Under the pieces are notes generated by a model. The model was not told the DNA's origin, ran no database searches, and worked only from the letters and a program-made list of their open reading frames with translations. From NCBI RefSeq assembly GCF_014295035.1, contig NZ_CP060404.1:6798501-6862500 (forward strand): a DNA stretch of 64,000 nucleotides, in the 5' to 3' direction. Origin of the DNA: Streptomyces buecherae (GTDB lineage Bacteria > Actinomycetota > Actinomycetes > Streptomycetales > Streptomycetaceae). A program made the translations under genes and the position numbers. Of the stretch, positions 9,574-18,694 are shown piece after piece. Position 1 is the stretch's first letter. Each line of letters begins with the position of its first letter.

Positions 9574-11003
9574 CGAGCCAGTACGCCGGACGCCGCGTCA
9601 CCGTCGCCGGCCTCGGCGTCTCCGGGGTCCCCGCGGCGCGCGCGCTGCGGGGCCTCGGCGCCCTGGTGACCGTCGTCAACGGCAGCGACGGCGAGCGCCA
9701 GCGCGCCGAGGCGGCCGAACTCGAAGCGCTCGGCATCACCGTCCGCCTCGGCGACGGCGCGACCCTGCCGGAGGGCACCGAACTGGTCGTCACCACCCCC
9801 GGGTGGAAGCCGACCAGCCCGCTGTTCGAGGCCGCGGCCCAGGCCGGCGTCCCGGTCGTCGGCGACGTGGAGGTCGCCTGGCGACTCCGCGCCGAGCAGG
9901 ACCGCCCCGCCGCCCCCTGGCTGGCCGTCACCGGCACCAACGGCAAGACCACCACCGTACGGATGCTCGCCGCCATCCTGGAGGCCGCCGGACTGCGCAC
10001 CGCGGCCGTCGGCAACATCGGCGTCTCGCTCTTCGACGTCATCCTCGGCGAGACGGAGTACGACGTGCTCGCCGTCGAACTGTCCAGCTACCAGTTGCAC
10101 TGGGCACCCTCGCTGCGCGCGCACTCGGCCACCGTGCTCAACCTGGCCCCCGACCACCTCGACTGGCACGGCTCCATGGAGGCGTACGCCGCCGACAAGG
10201 GCCGCGTCTACGAGGGCAACCAGGTCGCCTGCGTCTACAACGTGGCCGACCCCGCCACCGAGGAACTGGTCCGGGCCGCCGACGTCGCCGAGGGCTGCCG
10301 CGCCATCGGCTTCACCCTCGGCACGCCGGGCCCCTCCCAACTCGGCCTCGTGGACGACATCCTCGTCGACCGCGCCTTCGTGGCGGACCGGCAGCGCCAG
10401 GCCCAGGAGCTGGCCGAGGTCAGCGACCTGGCCTCGCCGGCGCCGCACAACATCGCCAACGCGCTCGCCGCCGCCGCGCTCGCCCGCGCCTACGGCGTGC
10501 CCCCGGCCGCCGTCCGCGACGGGCTGCGCGCCTTCCGGCCTGAGGCGCACCGCATCGAGCACGTGGCCACCGTGGACCGGGTCGACTTCGTGGACGACTC
10601 GAAGGCCACCAACACGCACGCGGCGCAGGCGTCGTTGGCCGCGTACGAGCCGGTCGTGTGGATCGCGGGCGGCCTCGCCAAGGGCGCCACCTTCGACGAA
10701 CTGGTCAGCGCGTCGGCCAGCCGGCTGCGCGGCGCCGTCCTGATCGGCGCCGACCGCGCGCTGATCAGGGACGCCCTCGCGCGACACGCGCCGCAGGTCC
10801 CGGTCGTGGACCTCGACCGGACGGACACTGGGGCGATGTCCGCGGCGGTCCAGGCGGCCGTCGGACTCGCGGAACCGGGCGACACCGTGCTTCTGGCCCC
10901 CGCGTGCGCCTCGATGGATATGTTCACCAACTACAACAAGCGCGGCGAAGCGTTCGCCGCCGCCGTGCGTGCGCTCGCCCCCGGACGAGCCGCGCACGAG
11001 TAG
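9570..11003 (+). CDS. murD: UDP-MurNAc-L-alanine:D-glutamate ligase MurD
   Basis: Cytoplasmic ligase adding D-glutamate to UDP-MurNAc-L-Ala. The start is inferred to be GTG 9570, overlapping the mraY TGA by 4 nt; it gives 477 residues and begins directly before the Rossmann-like GLGVSGVPAARAL segment. P-loop GTNGKTTT is at 122-129, with NLAPDHLDWHGSMEAY, EAHRIEHVATVDRVDFVDDS and TDTLLLAP-type C-terminal features consistent with MurD. A further in-frame ATG 51 nt upstream lies inside mraY and is less likely. Confidence 0.96.
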   Translation: MTSQYAGRRVTVAGLGVSGVPAARALRGLGALVTVVNGSDGERQRAEAAELEALGITVRLGDGATLPEGTELVVTTPGWKPTSPLFEAAAQAGVPVVGDVEVAWRLRAEQDRPAAPWLAVTGTNGKTTTVRMLAAILEAAGLRTAAVGNIGVSLFDVILGETEYDVLAVELSSYQLHWAPSLRAHSATVLNLAPDHLDWHGSMEAYAADKGRVYEGNQVACVYNVADPATEELVRAADVAEGCRAIGFTLGTPGPSQLGLVDDILVDRAFVADRQRQAQELAEVSDLASPAPHNIANALAAAALARAYGVPPAAVRDGLRAFRPEAHRIEHVATVDRVDFVDDSKATNTHAAQASLAAYEPVVWIAGGLAKGATFDELVSASASRLRGAVLIGADRALIRDALARHAPQVPVVDLDRTDTGAMSAAVQAAVGLAEPGDTVLLAPACASMDMFTNYNKRGEAFAAAVRALAPGRAAHE

Positions 11004-11060
11004 CCGTTGGTCCCCGTGCCGTGGACCACGGCGCCGCACACCAGTGGAGGGGACACCGAG

Positions 11061-12548
11061 ATGATGGCCGACGACTCCGCGCGCCCCGCCACCCGCGGCA
11101 CCTGGCGGGCCCGATGGCTCCGCCCCGGCCTGGCCGCCGCGCGCCCGGCGCTGGCCGGCGGCGCGGGCCCACTGCCGGGTGACGGCCTCGGCATGGGCCT
11201 CGCGCTCCGCGGGAAGGCCACCGCGCGCCCCCCGCGCGCCGCCGCCCGGCCCGGGCCCGGCGGCGGACCGCCCGGCCGCGCGCCCCGGCCGCGCCCCGCG
11301 CGGCGCAGCCCGCTGGCGGCGCTGGCGCGGCTGCGTGAACGGGCCCGCCGCGCCTGGGACCGGCCGCTGACCGCCTACTACCTGATCCTCGGCGGCAGTG
11401 TGCTGATCACCGTGCTCGGCCTGGTGATGGTCTACTCCGCCTCGCAGATCAAGGCCCTCCAGTCCGGGCTCGCCCCCTCCTTCTTCTTCCGCAAGCAGTT
11501 GCTCGCGGCCGTCATCGGCGGGCTGTTGATGCTGGCCGCCGTACGCCTGCCCATCAGGGCGCACCGGGCGCTGGCCTATCCGCTGCTCGCCGTCTCCGTC
11601 TTCCTGATGTGCCTGGTCCAGGTGCCCGGGATAGGAGTCGCGGTCAACGGCAACCAGAACTGGATCTCCGTCGGCGGCCCCTTCCAGCTCCAACCCAGCG
11701 AGTTCGGCAAGCTCGCCCTCGTGCTCTGGGGCGCCGACCTGCTCGCCCGCAAGCACGACAAGAACCTCCTCGGCCAGTGGAAGCACCTGCTGGTGCCGCT
11801 GGTCCCGGCCGCCTTCGTACTGCTCGGGCTGATCATGCTGGGCGGCGACATGGGCACCGCGATCATCCTCACCGCGGTCCTGTTCGGGCTGCTGTGGCTG
11901 GCGGGCGCACCGACCCGACTCTTTGTCGGCGTGCTGGGGGCAGCGGCCGTCGTCGGGCTCGTCCTCATCAAGACCAGCGCCAACCGCATGTCGCGCCTGG
12001 CCTGCATCGGCGCCACCGACCCCGGCGCCAACGACCAGTGCTGGCAGGCCGTGCACGGTATCTACGCCCTGGCCAACGGCGGCTGGTTCGGTTCCGGGCT
12101 CGGCGCCAGTATGGAAAAATGGGGTGAACTCCCCGAGCCGCACACGGACTTCATCTTCGCCATCACCGGCGAGGAACTCGGCCTGGCGGGGACACTGTCA
12201 GTGCTCGCCCTCTTCGCGGCTCTAGGCTATGCGGGTATCCGCGTGGCCGGACGCACGGAGGACCCCTTCGTGAGGTATGCCGCGGGAGGTGTGACCACCT
12301 GGATCACGGCGCAGGCCGTGGTCAACATCGGTGCGGTGCTCGGCCTGCTGCCGATCGCCGGTGTCCCCCTGCCGCTGTTCTCCTACGGAGGTTCAGCCCT
12401 GCTCCCGACCATGTTCGCCATCGGTCTGCTGATCGCCTTCGCGCGTGCGGAACCCGGTGCCCGAGCTGCGTTGGCCATGCGGCAGCCTGGGGTGAGATGG
12501 AAGACGATGAGACGGCGCGTCAAGAAACGTCCGTCCGGAGAGCGGTGA
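11061..12548 (+). CDS. ftsW: Septal peptidoglycan glycosyltransferase FtsW
   Basis: SEDS-family polymerase working with FtsI. The ATG at 11061 (or 11064) is preceded by GGAGGGG and gives 495 residues. The first 95 residues are a basic, Pro/Gly/Arg-rich cytoplasmic extension. Hydrophobic helices begin near residue 107 (YYLILGGSVLITVLGLVMVYSAS). SEDS signatures include QLNQ-like NGNQNWISVGGPFQLQPSEFGKLAL, GGDMGTAIIL, TDFIFAITGEELGL and the terminal PLPLFSYGGSALLPTMFAIGLL. The position after murD and before murG supports FtsW rather than RodA. Six bases separate its stop from murG. Confidence 0.96.
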   Translation: MMADDSARPATRGTWRARWLRPGLAAARPALAGGAGPLPGDGLGMGLALRGKATARPPRAAARPGPGGGPPGRAPRPRPARRSPLAALARLRERARRAWDRPLTAYYLILGGSVLITVLGLVMVYSASQIKALQSGLAPSFFFRKQLLAAVIGGLLMLAAVRLPIRAHRALAYPLLAVSVFLMCLVQVPGIGVAVNGNQNWISVGGPFQLQPSEFGKLALVLWGADLLARKHDKNLLGQWKHLLVPLVPAAFVLLGLIMLGGDMGTAIILTAVLFGLLWLAGAPTRLFVGVLGAAAVVGLVLIKTSANRMSRLACIGATDPGANDQCWQAVHGIYALANGGWFGSGLGASMEKWGELPEPHTDFIFAITGEELGLAGTLSVLALFAALGYAGIRVAGRTEDPFVRYAAGGVTTWITAQAVVNIGAVLGLLPIAGVPLPLFSYGGSALLPTMFAIGLLIAFARAEPGARAALAMRQPGVRWKTMRRRVKKRPSGER

Positions 12549-12554
12549 AATTCG

Positions 12555-13649
12555 GTGCATGTCGTACTCGCCGGTGGGGGGACCGCCGGCCACATCGAGC
12601 CAGCGCTCGCCCTCGCGGACGCCCTGCGTAGGCAGGACCCGACCGTGGGGATCACAGCGCTGGGCACGGAGAAGGGCCTGGAGACCCGACTCGTGCCCGA
12701 GCGGGGTTATGAGCTCGGGCTCATCCCCGCCGTGCCGCTGCCCCGTAAGCCCACGCCCGAGCTGATCACCGTGCCCGGACGGCTGCGCGGCACCATCAAG
12801 GCCGCCGAGCAGATCCTGGAGCGCACCAAGGCCGACTGCGTCGTCGGCTTCGGTGGCTACGTCGCGCTGCCCGGCTACCTCGCCGCCAAGCGCCTCGGCG
12901 TGCCGATCATCGTCCACGAGGCCAACGCCCGTCCCGGCCTGGCCAACAAGATCGGTTCCCGGTACGCGAAGTTCGTCGCGGTCAGCACCCCGGACAGCAA
13001 GCTGCGCAACGCGCACTACGTGGGCATCCCGCTGCGCCGCACCATCGCGACGCTGGACCGGGCCCGGGTCAGGCCCGAGGCCCGCGCCGCGTTCGGCCTC
13101 GACCCGGGCCTGCCGACCCTGCTGGTCTCCGGCGGCTCGCAGGGCGCCAGGCGGCTGAACGAGGTCGTGCAGTCCGTCGCGCCGTTCCTCCAGCGCGCCG
13201 GAATCCAGATCCTGCACGCGGTCGGCCCGAAGAACGAAATGCCGCGCGTCGACAACATGCCCGGAATGCCGCCCTATATCCCGGTACCGTACGTGGACCG
13301 GATGGACCTGGCGTACGCCGCGGCCGACATGATGCTCTGCCGCGCGGGCGCCATGACCGTGGCCGAACTCTCCGCCGTCGGGCTGCCGGCCGCCTTCGTT
13401 CCGCTGCCGATCGGCAACGGCGAACAGCGGCTGAACGCCCAACCGCTCGTCAAGGCGGGCGGCGGGCTGCTCGTCGACGACGCCGAGCTGACGCCGGAGT
13501 GGGTGCAGAACAACGTGCTGCCCGTACTCGGCGATCCGCACCGGCTGTTCGAGATGTCGCGCGCGGCCTCGGAGTTCGGCCGCCGGGACGCCGACGAACT
13601 CCTCGTCGGGATGGTGTACGAGGCGATCGCCGCCCGCCGGGCCGGGTAG
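12555..13649 (+). CDS. murG: UDP-GlcNAc:lipid I N-acetylglucosaminyltransferase MurG
   Basis: Peripheral membrane GT28 enzyme converting lipid I to lipid II. It has 364 residues from GTG 12555. The N-terminal glycine loop GGGTAGH is at residues 7-13, followed by EQILERTKADCVVGFGGYVALPG, HEANARPGLANK, LLVSGGSQGARRLNE and the UDP-sugar site RAGAMTVAEL with a PLPIGNGEQRLNAQPL block. GGAGAG lies about 9 nt upstream. The gene order goes straight from murG to ftsQ: murC, found here in many bacteria, is absent, as expected for Streptomyces. Confidence 0.97.
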   Translation: MHVVLAGGGTAGHIEPALALADALRRQDPTVGITALGTEKGLETRLVPERGYELGLIPAVPLPRKPTPELITVPGRLRGTIKAAEQILERTKADCVVGFGGYVALPGYLAAKRLGVPIIVHEANARPGLANKIGSRYAKFVAVSTPDSKLRNAHYVGIPLRRTIATLDRARVRPEARAAFGLDPGLPTLLVSGGSQGARRLNEVVQSVAPFLQRAGIQILHAVGPKNEMPRVDNMPGMPPYIPVPYVDRMDLAYAAADMMLCRAGAMTVAELSAVGLPAAFVPLPIGNGEQRLNAQPLVKAGGGLLVDDAELTPEWVQNNVLPVLGDPHRLFEMSRAASEFGRRDADELLVGMVYEAIAARRAG

Positions 13650-13677
13650 CGGCCATAACAGCAGGAGGCTTGGGAGC

Positions 13678-14478
13678 GTGGCCGGACCGACGACCGCCCA
13701 GCGCGGCAGCGCGCACCGTGAGAACCGTTCGTCGTCCGGCCCGCCGCCGCCGCCCGCGCGCGGCGGGTTCCGGCTCCCCAGCCGCCGCACGCTGGTGCTG
13801 ATCCTCGTCGCCGCCGTGCTCGTCGGTGGCGGCGGGACCTGGCTGCTGTACGGCTCCTCCTGGCTGCGGGTGGAGAAGGTGCGGGTGCGCGGCACCGAGG
13901 TGTTGCGCCCCGGTGAGGTGCGCGAGGCGGCGGCGGTGCCGATGGACTCGCCGCTCGTCTCGGTGGACACCGACGCGATGGAGCAGCGCCTGCGGGCCAG
14001 GTTGCCCCGGATCGACGCCGTACACGTTGAGCGCTCCTGGCCGAACACAATCAGCCTCAATGTGACCGAGCGTCAGCCGGAACTCGTACTGGAAAAGGCC
14101 GGAAAGTTCATCGAAATGGACGCCGAGGGAGTGCGATTCGCCACGGTGGCCAAGCCGCCGAAGGGCATTCCCCGACTGGAAATGGAAGCGGAACGCTCGC
14201 CCAGTCTGCGGAGGTTCGGTGAAGAACGGCTGCGCCGCGCCGCGGTCGAGGTGGCCACCAGCCTGCCGCCCGAGGTCCGCGCCCAGACCCGGGTCCTCCG
14301 CGTACGCTCCTACGACGCCATCAGCCTTGAGCTGTCCGGCGGCCGTTCGGTGCGCTGGGGCAGCCCCGAACGGGGTGAGGCGAAGGCCACCGCGCTGCTC
14401 GCGCTGATGAAAGCGGAGCGCGAAGCGGAGCACTTCGACGTCAGCGTGCCGGGTGCCCCTGCGGCGGCCGGGAGTTGA
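13678..14478 (+). CDS. ftsQ: Cell division protein FtsQ
   Basis: Bitopic protein of the FtsQLB complex, 266 residues. A disordered basic N-terminus with SSSGPPPPP precedes one transmembrane helix at about 39-58 (TLVLILVAAVLVGGGGTWLL). The POTRA domain begins at WLRVEKVRVRGTEVL, and the FtsQ beta-domain follows (VERSWPNTISLNVTERQP). GTG 13678 has AGGAGG 9 nt upstream. About 300 bp of regulatory sequence separate it from ftsZ. Confidence 0.93.
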   Translation: MAGPTTAQRGSAHRENRSSSGPPPPPARGGFRLPSRRTLVLILVAAVLVGGGGTWLLYGSSWLRVEKVRVRGTEVLRPGEVREAAAVPMDSPLVSVDTDAMEQRLRARLPRIDAVHVERSWPNTISLNVTERQPELVLEKAGKFIEMDAEGVRFATVAKPPKGIPRLEMEAERSPSLRRFGEERLRRAAVEVATSLPPEVRAQTRVLRVRSYDAISLELSGGRSVRWGSPERGEAKATALLALMKAEREAEHFDVSVPGAPAAAGS

Positions 14479-14776
14479 CCGGGATTTATCGCCGAGTTGA
14501 CGCCCGTCGCGGCGGGCCAGCCCCCTGGCTGGCTAGCCCCCTGGGTGATCACATAGGGTGAAAAGAAAAACGGGAGGTTCGGCGTGTTCGTTGAACGCGC
14601 GCCACTTGTCGACTTAGTGTCCTGTCCCGAAGACTTCAAGGAACAGGCACACGGATAACCCTAAACTTCAGGGTTAGGGTTTGGGTCGGCAATGAGGACC
14701 GCCCTATCGGCATCCGTCGACGCACCGCGACAACAGCGGGGCGGCGACACGTAAATCGAGGCGAGAGGCCTTCGAC
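14479..14776 (+). promoter_or_regulatory. ftsQ-ftsZ regulatory region
   Basis: No gene is seen here. The stretch is distinctly richer in A/T than its surroundings. It holds an inverted repeat AACCCT (14657-14662) / AGGGTT (14670-14675), with a second TAGGGTTT copy at 14675-14682. It also has GTGTC at 14617-14621, the complement of the GACAC core bound by sporulation regulator WhiA. In Streptomyces this interval is known to carry several ftsZ promoters, including a sporulation-induced one. The specific sites here are inferred. Confidence 0.55.
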
Positions 14777-16045
14777 GTGGCAGCACCGCAGAACTACCTC
14801 GCAGTCATCAAGGTCGTCGGCATCGGCGGCGGTGGCGTGAACGCCATCAACCGGATGATCGAGGTCGGGCTCAAGGGCGTCGAGTTCATCGCGATCAACA
14901 CCGATGCACAGGCCCTGCTGATGAGCGACGCCGACGTCAAGCTCGACGTCGGTCGGGAACTCACCCGTGGCCTTGGCGCGGGCGCCAACCCCGATGTCGG
15001 CCGCAAGGCGGCCGAAGACCACCGCGAGGAGATCGAGGAGGTCCTCAAGGGGGCCGACATGGTCTTCGTCACCGCGGGTGAGGGCGGCGGCACCGGCACC
15101 GGCGGCGCTCCCGTCGTCGCCAACATCGCGCGCTCCCTGGGCGCCCTGACGATCGGCGTGGTCACCCGCCCGTTCACCTTCGAGGGTCGCCGCCGCGCGA
15201 ACCAGGCGGAGGACGGGATCGCCGGCCTGCGGGACGAGGTCGACACCCTGATCGTCATCCCCAACGACCGACTGCTGTCCATTTCGGACCGTCAGGTCAG
15301 CGTTCTTGACGCGTTCAAGTCCGCCGACCAGGTACTGCTGTCCGGCGTGCAGGGCATCACCGACCTGATCACCACCCCCGGCCTGATCAACCTGGACTTC
15401 GCGGACGTCAAGTCCGTGATGTCGGAGGCGGGCTCGGCCCTCATGGGCATCGGCTCCGCGCGCGGCGACGACCGCGCCGTCGCCGCCGCCGAGATGGCGA
15501 TCTCCTCGCCCCTGCTCGAGGCGTCCATCGACGGTGCCAGAGGCGTGCTGCTGTCCATCTCGGGCGGCTCGGACCTCGGTCTCTTCGAGATCAACGAGGC
15601 CGCACAGCTCGTCAGCGAGGCGGCACACCCGGAGGCGAACATCATCTTCGGCGCCGTCATCGACGACGCGCTCGGCGACGAGGTCCGCGTCACCGTGATC
15701 GCCGCCGGCTTCGACGGCGGCCAGCCGCCGGCCAAGGGCAGCCGCGAGAAGGCGCTGGGCTCGTACGGCGGCCGCGACGACGGCGCCACCGCCGGGCAGT
15801 CCGCCCGGCCGGCCACCTCGGCCGAGCCGCGCCCCTCGTACGGCGGCCTGACCAGCGTCTCCTCGCGGGAGAGCGTGCCGGCGGCCGAGCCGGTCGAGCC
15901 CGAGCCGGCCCCGGTCTCCGAGGCGCCGAGCGGGTACCCGAGCCAGACCCCGGCCCCGCCCATCAGCTCGCCGCAGGTTCCCCCGGCCCGCCCCTACCAG
16001 GACAGCGCGGCCGAGGAGCTCGACGTGCCGGACTTCCTGAAGTAG
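14777..16045 (+). CDS. ftsZ: Cell division GTPase FtsZ
   Basis: Tubulin homologue forming the Z-ring. It has 422 residues from GTG 14777. The tubulin signature GEGGGTGTGG is at 101-110, the N-terminal nucleotide loop is GIGGGGVNAINRM, and the T7 loop is NLDFADVKSVM. Residues about 315-410 are a P/S/E-rich linker, and the C-terminal conserved peptide EELDVPDFLK, which docks SepF in actinobacteria, ends the protein. Expression is probably under the multi-promoter region just upstream. FtsZ works with SepF, encoded 1.6 kb downstream. Confidence 0.99.
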   Translation: MAAPQNYLAVIKVVGIGGGGVNAINRMIEVGLKGVEFIAINTDAQALLMSDADVKLDVGRELTRGLGAGANPDVGRKAAEDHREEIEEVLKGADMVFVTAGEGGGTGTGGAPVVANIARSLGALTIGVVTRPFTFEGRRRANQAEDGIAGLRDEVDTLIVIPNDRLLSISDRQVSVLDAFKSADQVLLSGVQGITDLITTPGLINLDFADVKSVMSEAGSALMGIGSARGDDRAVAAAEMAISSPLLEASIDGARGVLLSISGGSDLGLFEINEAAQLVSEAAHPEANIIFGAVIDDALGDEVRVTVIAAGFDGGQPPAKGSREKALGSYGGRDDGATAGQSARPATSAEPRPSYGGLTSVSSRESVPAAEPVEPEPAPVSEAPSGYPSQTPAPPISSPQVPPARPYQDSAAEELDVPDFLK

Positions 16046-16081
16046 CCGGCCGCGTGAGACGACTGAAGTGATCCACACACC

Positions 16082-16843
16082 GTGATAGGCCAGCACGAGA
16101 AGACGAGCGGCGCGCACTTCGCCTTCACCGACCGGTGGGGCGGGGTGAGCGCCGCTCCGTATGACCGGCTCAATCTCGGCGGCGCGGTCGGCGACGACCC
16201 GGCCGCGGTACGGGCCAACCGCGTCAGCGCGGCGCGGGCGCTCGGCATCGACGCGGAACGCGTCGTGTGGATGCGTCAGGTGCACGGCCGCGAGGTGGCC
16301 GTCGTCGACGGTCCGTGGGGCGACCGCGAGATTCCGGAGGCCGACGCGGTGGTGACCGCCCGTCGGGGCCTGGCTCTCGCGGTGCTCACCGCCGACTGCA
16401 CCCCGGTGCTCCTCGCGGACCCGGTGGCCGGCGTCGCCGGCGCCGCGCACGCCGGGCGGCCGGGGCTCGTCGCCGGGGTCGTCCCGGCGACCGTCGAGGC
16501 CATGGTCGCGCTCGGCGCGGAGCCCGCCCGGATCATCGCCCGCACCGGCCCCTCGGTCTGCGGCCGTTGCTACGAGGTGCCGGCGGCGATGCGTGCCGCG
16601 GTGGCGGACGTGGTGCCCGCGGCCTGGGCCACCACGAGTTGGGGCACGCCGGCGGTCGACGTGGCCGGCGGCGTACGGGCCCAACTCGCGGCGCTCGGCG
16701 TCGAGGTGACGGTCTCGTCCGAGGTCTGCACCCTGGAGTCGACGGACCACTTCTCCTACCGGCGCGAGCGCGACACCGGGCGGCTGGCGAGCTACGTGTG
16801 GCTTTCGGAGGCGGCTGACCAGGACGGGGAGGCGGAGCGGTGA
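16082..16843 (+). CDS. pgeF: YfiH/PgeF family protein (multicopper-like purine nucleoside phosphorylase or peptidoglycan-editing factor)
   Basis: Laccase-domain (DUF152) protein of 253 residues. Family members act on purine nucleosides, and E. coli YfiH edits misincorporated residues in muropeptide precursors. Visible family features are FTDRWGGVSAAPYDRLNLG near the start, MRQVHGREV, LTADCTPVLLADP, GAAHAGRPGLVAGVV and RTGPSVCGRCYEVP, supplying the His/Cys metal ligands. The usual AAHAGWRG is AAHAGRPG here, a common actinobacterial variant as far as I recall. It lies 36 bp after ftsZ and overlaps yggS by 4 nt. Confidence 0.88.
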   Translation: MIGQHEKTSGAHFAFTDRWGGVSAAPYDRLNLGGAVGDDPAAVRANRVSAARALGIDAERVVWMRQVHGREVAVVDGPWGDREIPEADAVVTARRGLALAVLTADCTPVLLADPVAGVAGAAHAGRPGLVAGVVPATVEAMVALGAEPARIIARTGPSVCGRCYEVPAAMRAAVADVVPAAWATTSWGTPAVDVAGGVRAQLAALGVEVTVSSEVCTLESTDHFSYRRERDTGRLASYVWLSEAADQDGEAER

Positions 16844-17559
16844 CCGATCGTAGAAGTGAGTTGGCGGACAACCTGGCCCGGGTCGAGGAGCGCATCGCCG
16901 CCGCGTGCGCCGCCTCCGGGCGCAAGCGCTCCGAGGTCACCCTGATCGTGGTGACCAAGACCTACCCGGCCAGCGACGTACGGCTGCTGTCGGAACTCGG
17001 GGTGCGCGAGGTCGCCGAGAACCGGGACCAGGACGCCGCGCCCAAGGCCGCCGCGTGCACGGATCTGCCGCTGCGATGGCACTTTGTGGGGCAATTGCAG
17101 TCGAACAAGGTTCGTTCCGTGGCCAGTTACGCTGACCTCGTACAGTCCGTTGACCGGAAGCGGTTGGTCAACGCGCTGTCAACGGCCGCCGTACGCGCCG
17201 GCCGCGAGCTCGACTGCCTGCTCCAGGTGGCCCTTGACGCGGAGTCGGGGGACGCCGGGGGCCGGGGCGGCATCGCGCCCGACGGCGTGGCCGACCTCGC
17301 CGACGCGGTGGCCGAGTCCGAAGGGCTGCGGCTGCGTGGGCTGATGACGGTCGCTCCGCTCGCCGGACCGTACGCGGGCAGGCCGCGGGCGGCTTTCGAG
17401 CGGTTGAGGGAAATCTCATCGAGCCTGCGCGTGGCTCATCCGGCTGCGACCATGGTCTCGGCGGGGATGAGTTCAGACCTCGAGGACGCCGTGGCCGCTG
17501 GTGCGACACATCTACGCGTCGGCACTGCGGTGCTCGGAGTCCGACCCCGCCTCGGGTAA
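16840..17559 (+). CDS. YggS-family PLP homeostasis protein
   Basis: Single-domain alanine-racemase-like TIM barrel binding pyridoxal phosphate, involved in PLP homeostasis; enzymatic activity is not established for the family. It has 239 residues. The PLP lysine is K40 in LIVVTKTYP. Further family landmarks are FGENRxQ-like VAENRDQDA, WHFVGQLQSNKVR, VQSVDR, GLMTVAP and the phosphate-binding SAGMSSDLEDAVAAGATHLRVGT region. GTG 16840 overlaps the pgeF stop by 4 nt. Genes of this type sit before sepF in most Gram-positive division clusters. Confidence 0.95.
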   Translation: MTDRRSELADNLARVEERIAAACAASGRKRSEVTLIVVTKTYPASDVRLLSELGVREVAENRDQDAAPKAAACTDLPLRWHFVGQLQSNKVRSVASYADLVQSVDRKRLVNALSTAAVRAGRELDCLLQVALDAESGDAGGRGGIAPDGVADLADAVAESEGLRLRGLMTVAPLAGPYAGRPRAAFERLREISSSLRVAHPAATMVSAGMSSDLEDAVAAGATHLRVGTAVLGVRPRLG

Positions 17560-17683
17560 CGTCGCCAAGCAAGTCGGACCACAGTAGAAAATATGGTCAT
17601 TCCCGCCAAAAGGTGGGCAGGCCGCGTGGATTCAAGGCATCTGGTGGCGGAAGCGATCCACCACAGAGCGGAGGACGCAGAGA

Positions 17684-18295
17684 ATGGCCGGCGCTATGCG
17701 CAAGATGGCGGTCTACCTCGGCCTCGTGGAGGACGATGGGTACGACGGCCGGGGGTTCGACCCCGACGACGACTTCGAGCCCGAACCCGAACCGGAGCGT
17801 GCGCGGCGGCAGCACCAGCCGGAGACCGAATCGCGACCGGAAATGGACGAACCGGTGCGAGTCGCCCACCCGCCAGCGCAGCGTGAACCCGCTCCGCTCG
17901 TAGCGGAAACCGGGCGTCCCGCCCGCATCGCCCCCGTGGCGTCTATCACACCCGAACGTCAAAGCCTGGAGAAGAACGCACCGGTGATCATGCCCAAGGT
18001 CGTGTCCGAGCGGGAGCCCTACCGCATCACCACGTTGCACCCTCGCACCTACAACGAGGCCCGTACCATCGGGGAACACTTCCGCGAGGGCACACCCGTG
18101 ATCATGAATTTGACTGAGATGGATGACACTGACGCGAAGCGACTCGTCGACTTCGCGGCCGGTCTAGTCTTCGGTCTGCACGGAAGTATTGAGCGGGTGA
18201 CGCAGAAGGTGTTCCTGTTGTCGCCTGCTAACGTCGATGTCACGGCGGAGGACAAGGCCCGTATTGCAGAGGGCGGGTTCTTCAACCAGAGCTGA
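17684..18295 (+). CDS. sepF: FtsZ-anchoring protein SepF
   Basis: Membrane anchor for FtsZ filaments, essential in actinobacteria that lack FtsA. It has 203 residues. An amphipathic N-terminal helix (MAGAMRKMAVYLGL) for membrane binding is followed by an acidic, low-complexity linker (about 20-95). The SepF core follows at about 110-200, with ITTLHPRTYNEARTIGEHF, PVIMNLTEMDDTDAKRLVDFAAGLVFG and GSIERVTQKVFLLSP. The ATG follows GGACGCAGAG. The 125-bp upstream spacer is A/T-richer and may hold a promoter (TAGAAAAT near 17585). Confidence 0.97.
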   Translation: MAGAMRKMAVYLGLVEDDGYDGRGFDPDDDFEPEPEPERARRQHQPETESRPEMDEPVRVAHPPAQREPAPLVAETGRPARIAPVASITPERQSLEKNAPVIMPKVVSEREPYRITTLHPRTYNEARTIGEHFREGTPVIMNLTEMDDTDAKRLVDFAAGLVFGLHGSIERVTQKVFLLSPANVDVTAEDKARIAEGGFFNQS

Positions 18296-18360
18296 GACGC
18301 AATACCTGGCAATCACGGCCGCAAGGCCACGTACGAGCAAGGGGAGAGGGACGCGCGGGG

Positions 18361-18645
18361 ATGGGCATCGCACTGGACGTGATCCACGTCGCGCTGTTGG
18401 TTTTCCTGGTCGTGTTGATCTTCCGGCTGGTGATGGACTACGTGTTCCAGTTCGCCCGCTCATGGCAACCCGGCAAGGCGATGGTGGTGGTCCTTGAGGC
18501 CACTTACACTGTCACCGATCCGCCACTCAAGCTTCTGCGGCGGTTTATCCCGCCGCTGCGTCTCGGGGGCGTGGCGCTCGATCTGTCCTTCTTCGTACTG
18601 ATGATCATCGTTTACATCCTGATCTCCGTCGTGAGCCAGTTGTGA
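18361..18645 (+). CDS. YggT-family membrane protein
   Basis: Small integral membrane protein of 94 residues with two hydrophobic segments, residues about 3-30 and 70-93, flanking a loop with the family pattern LEATYTVTDPPLKLLRRFIPPLRLGGVALDLS. Its function is not firmly known; YggT proteins are linked to division-site and osmotic phenotypes in several bacteria. Conserved location between sepF and divIVA. GGGGAGAGGG lies upstream of the ATG. Confidence 0.92.
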   Translation: MGIALDVIHVALLVFLVVLIFRLVMDYVFQFARSWQPGKAMVVVLEATYTVTDPPLKLLRRFIPPLRLGGVALDLSFFVLMIIVYILISVVSQL

Positions 18646-18694
18646 ACGATACGGTCTTGCCGATTGCCGACGACAACGTTGAGGTGAAGAAGAG

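Noticed and set aside
14636..16750. Antisense frame spanning ftsZ and pgeF
   Set aside because: No domain or ribosome binding site; the sense genes are certain.
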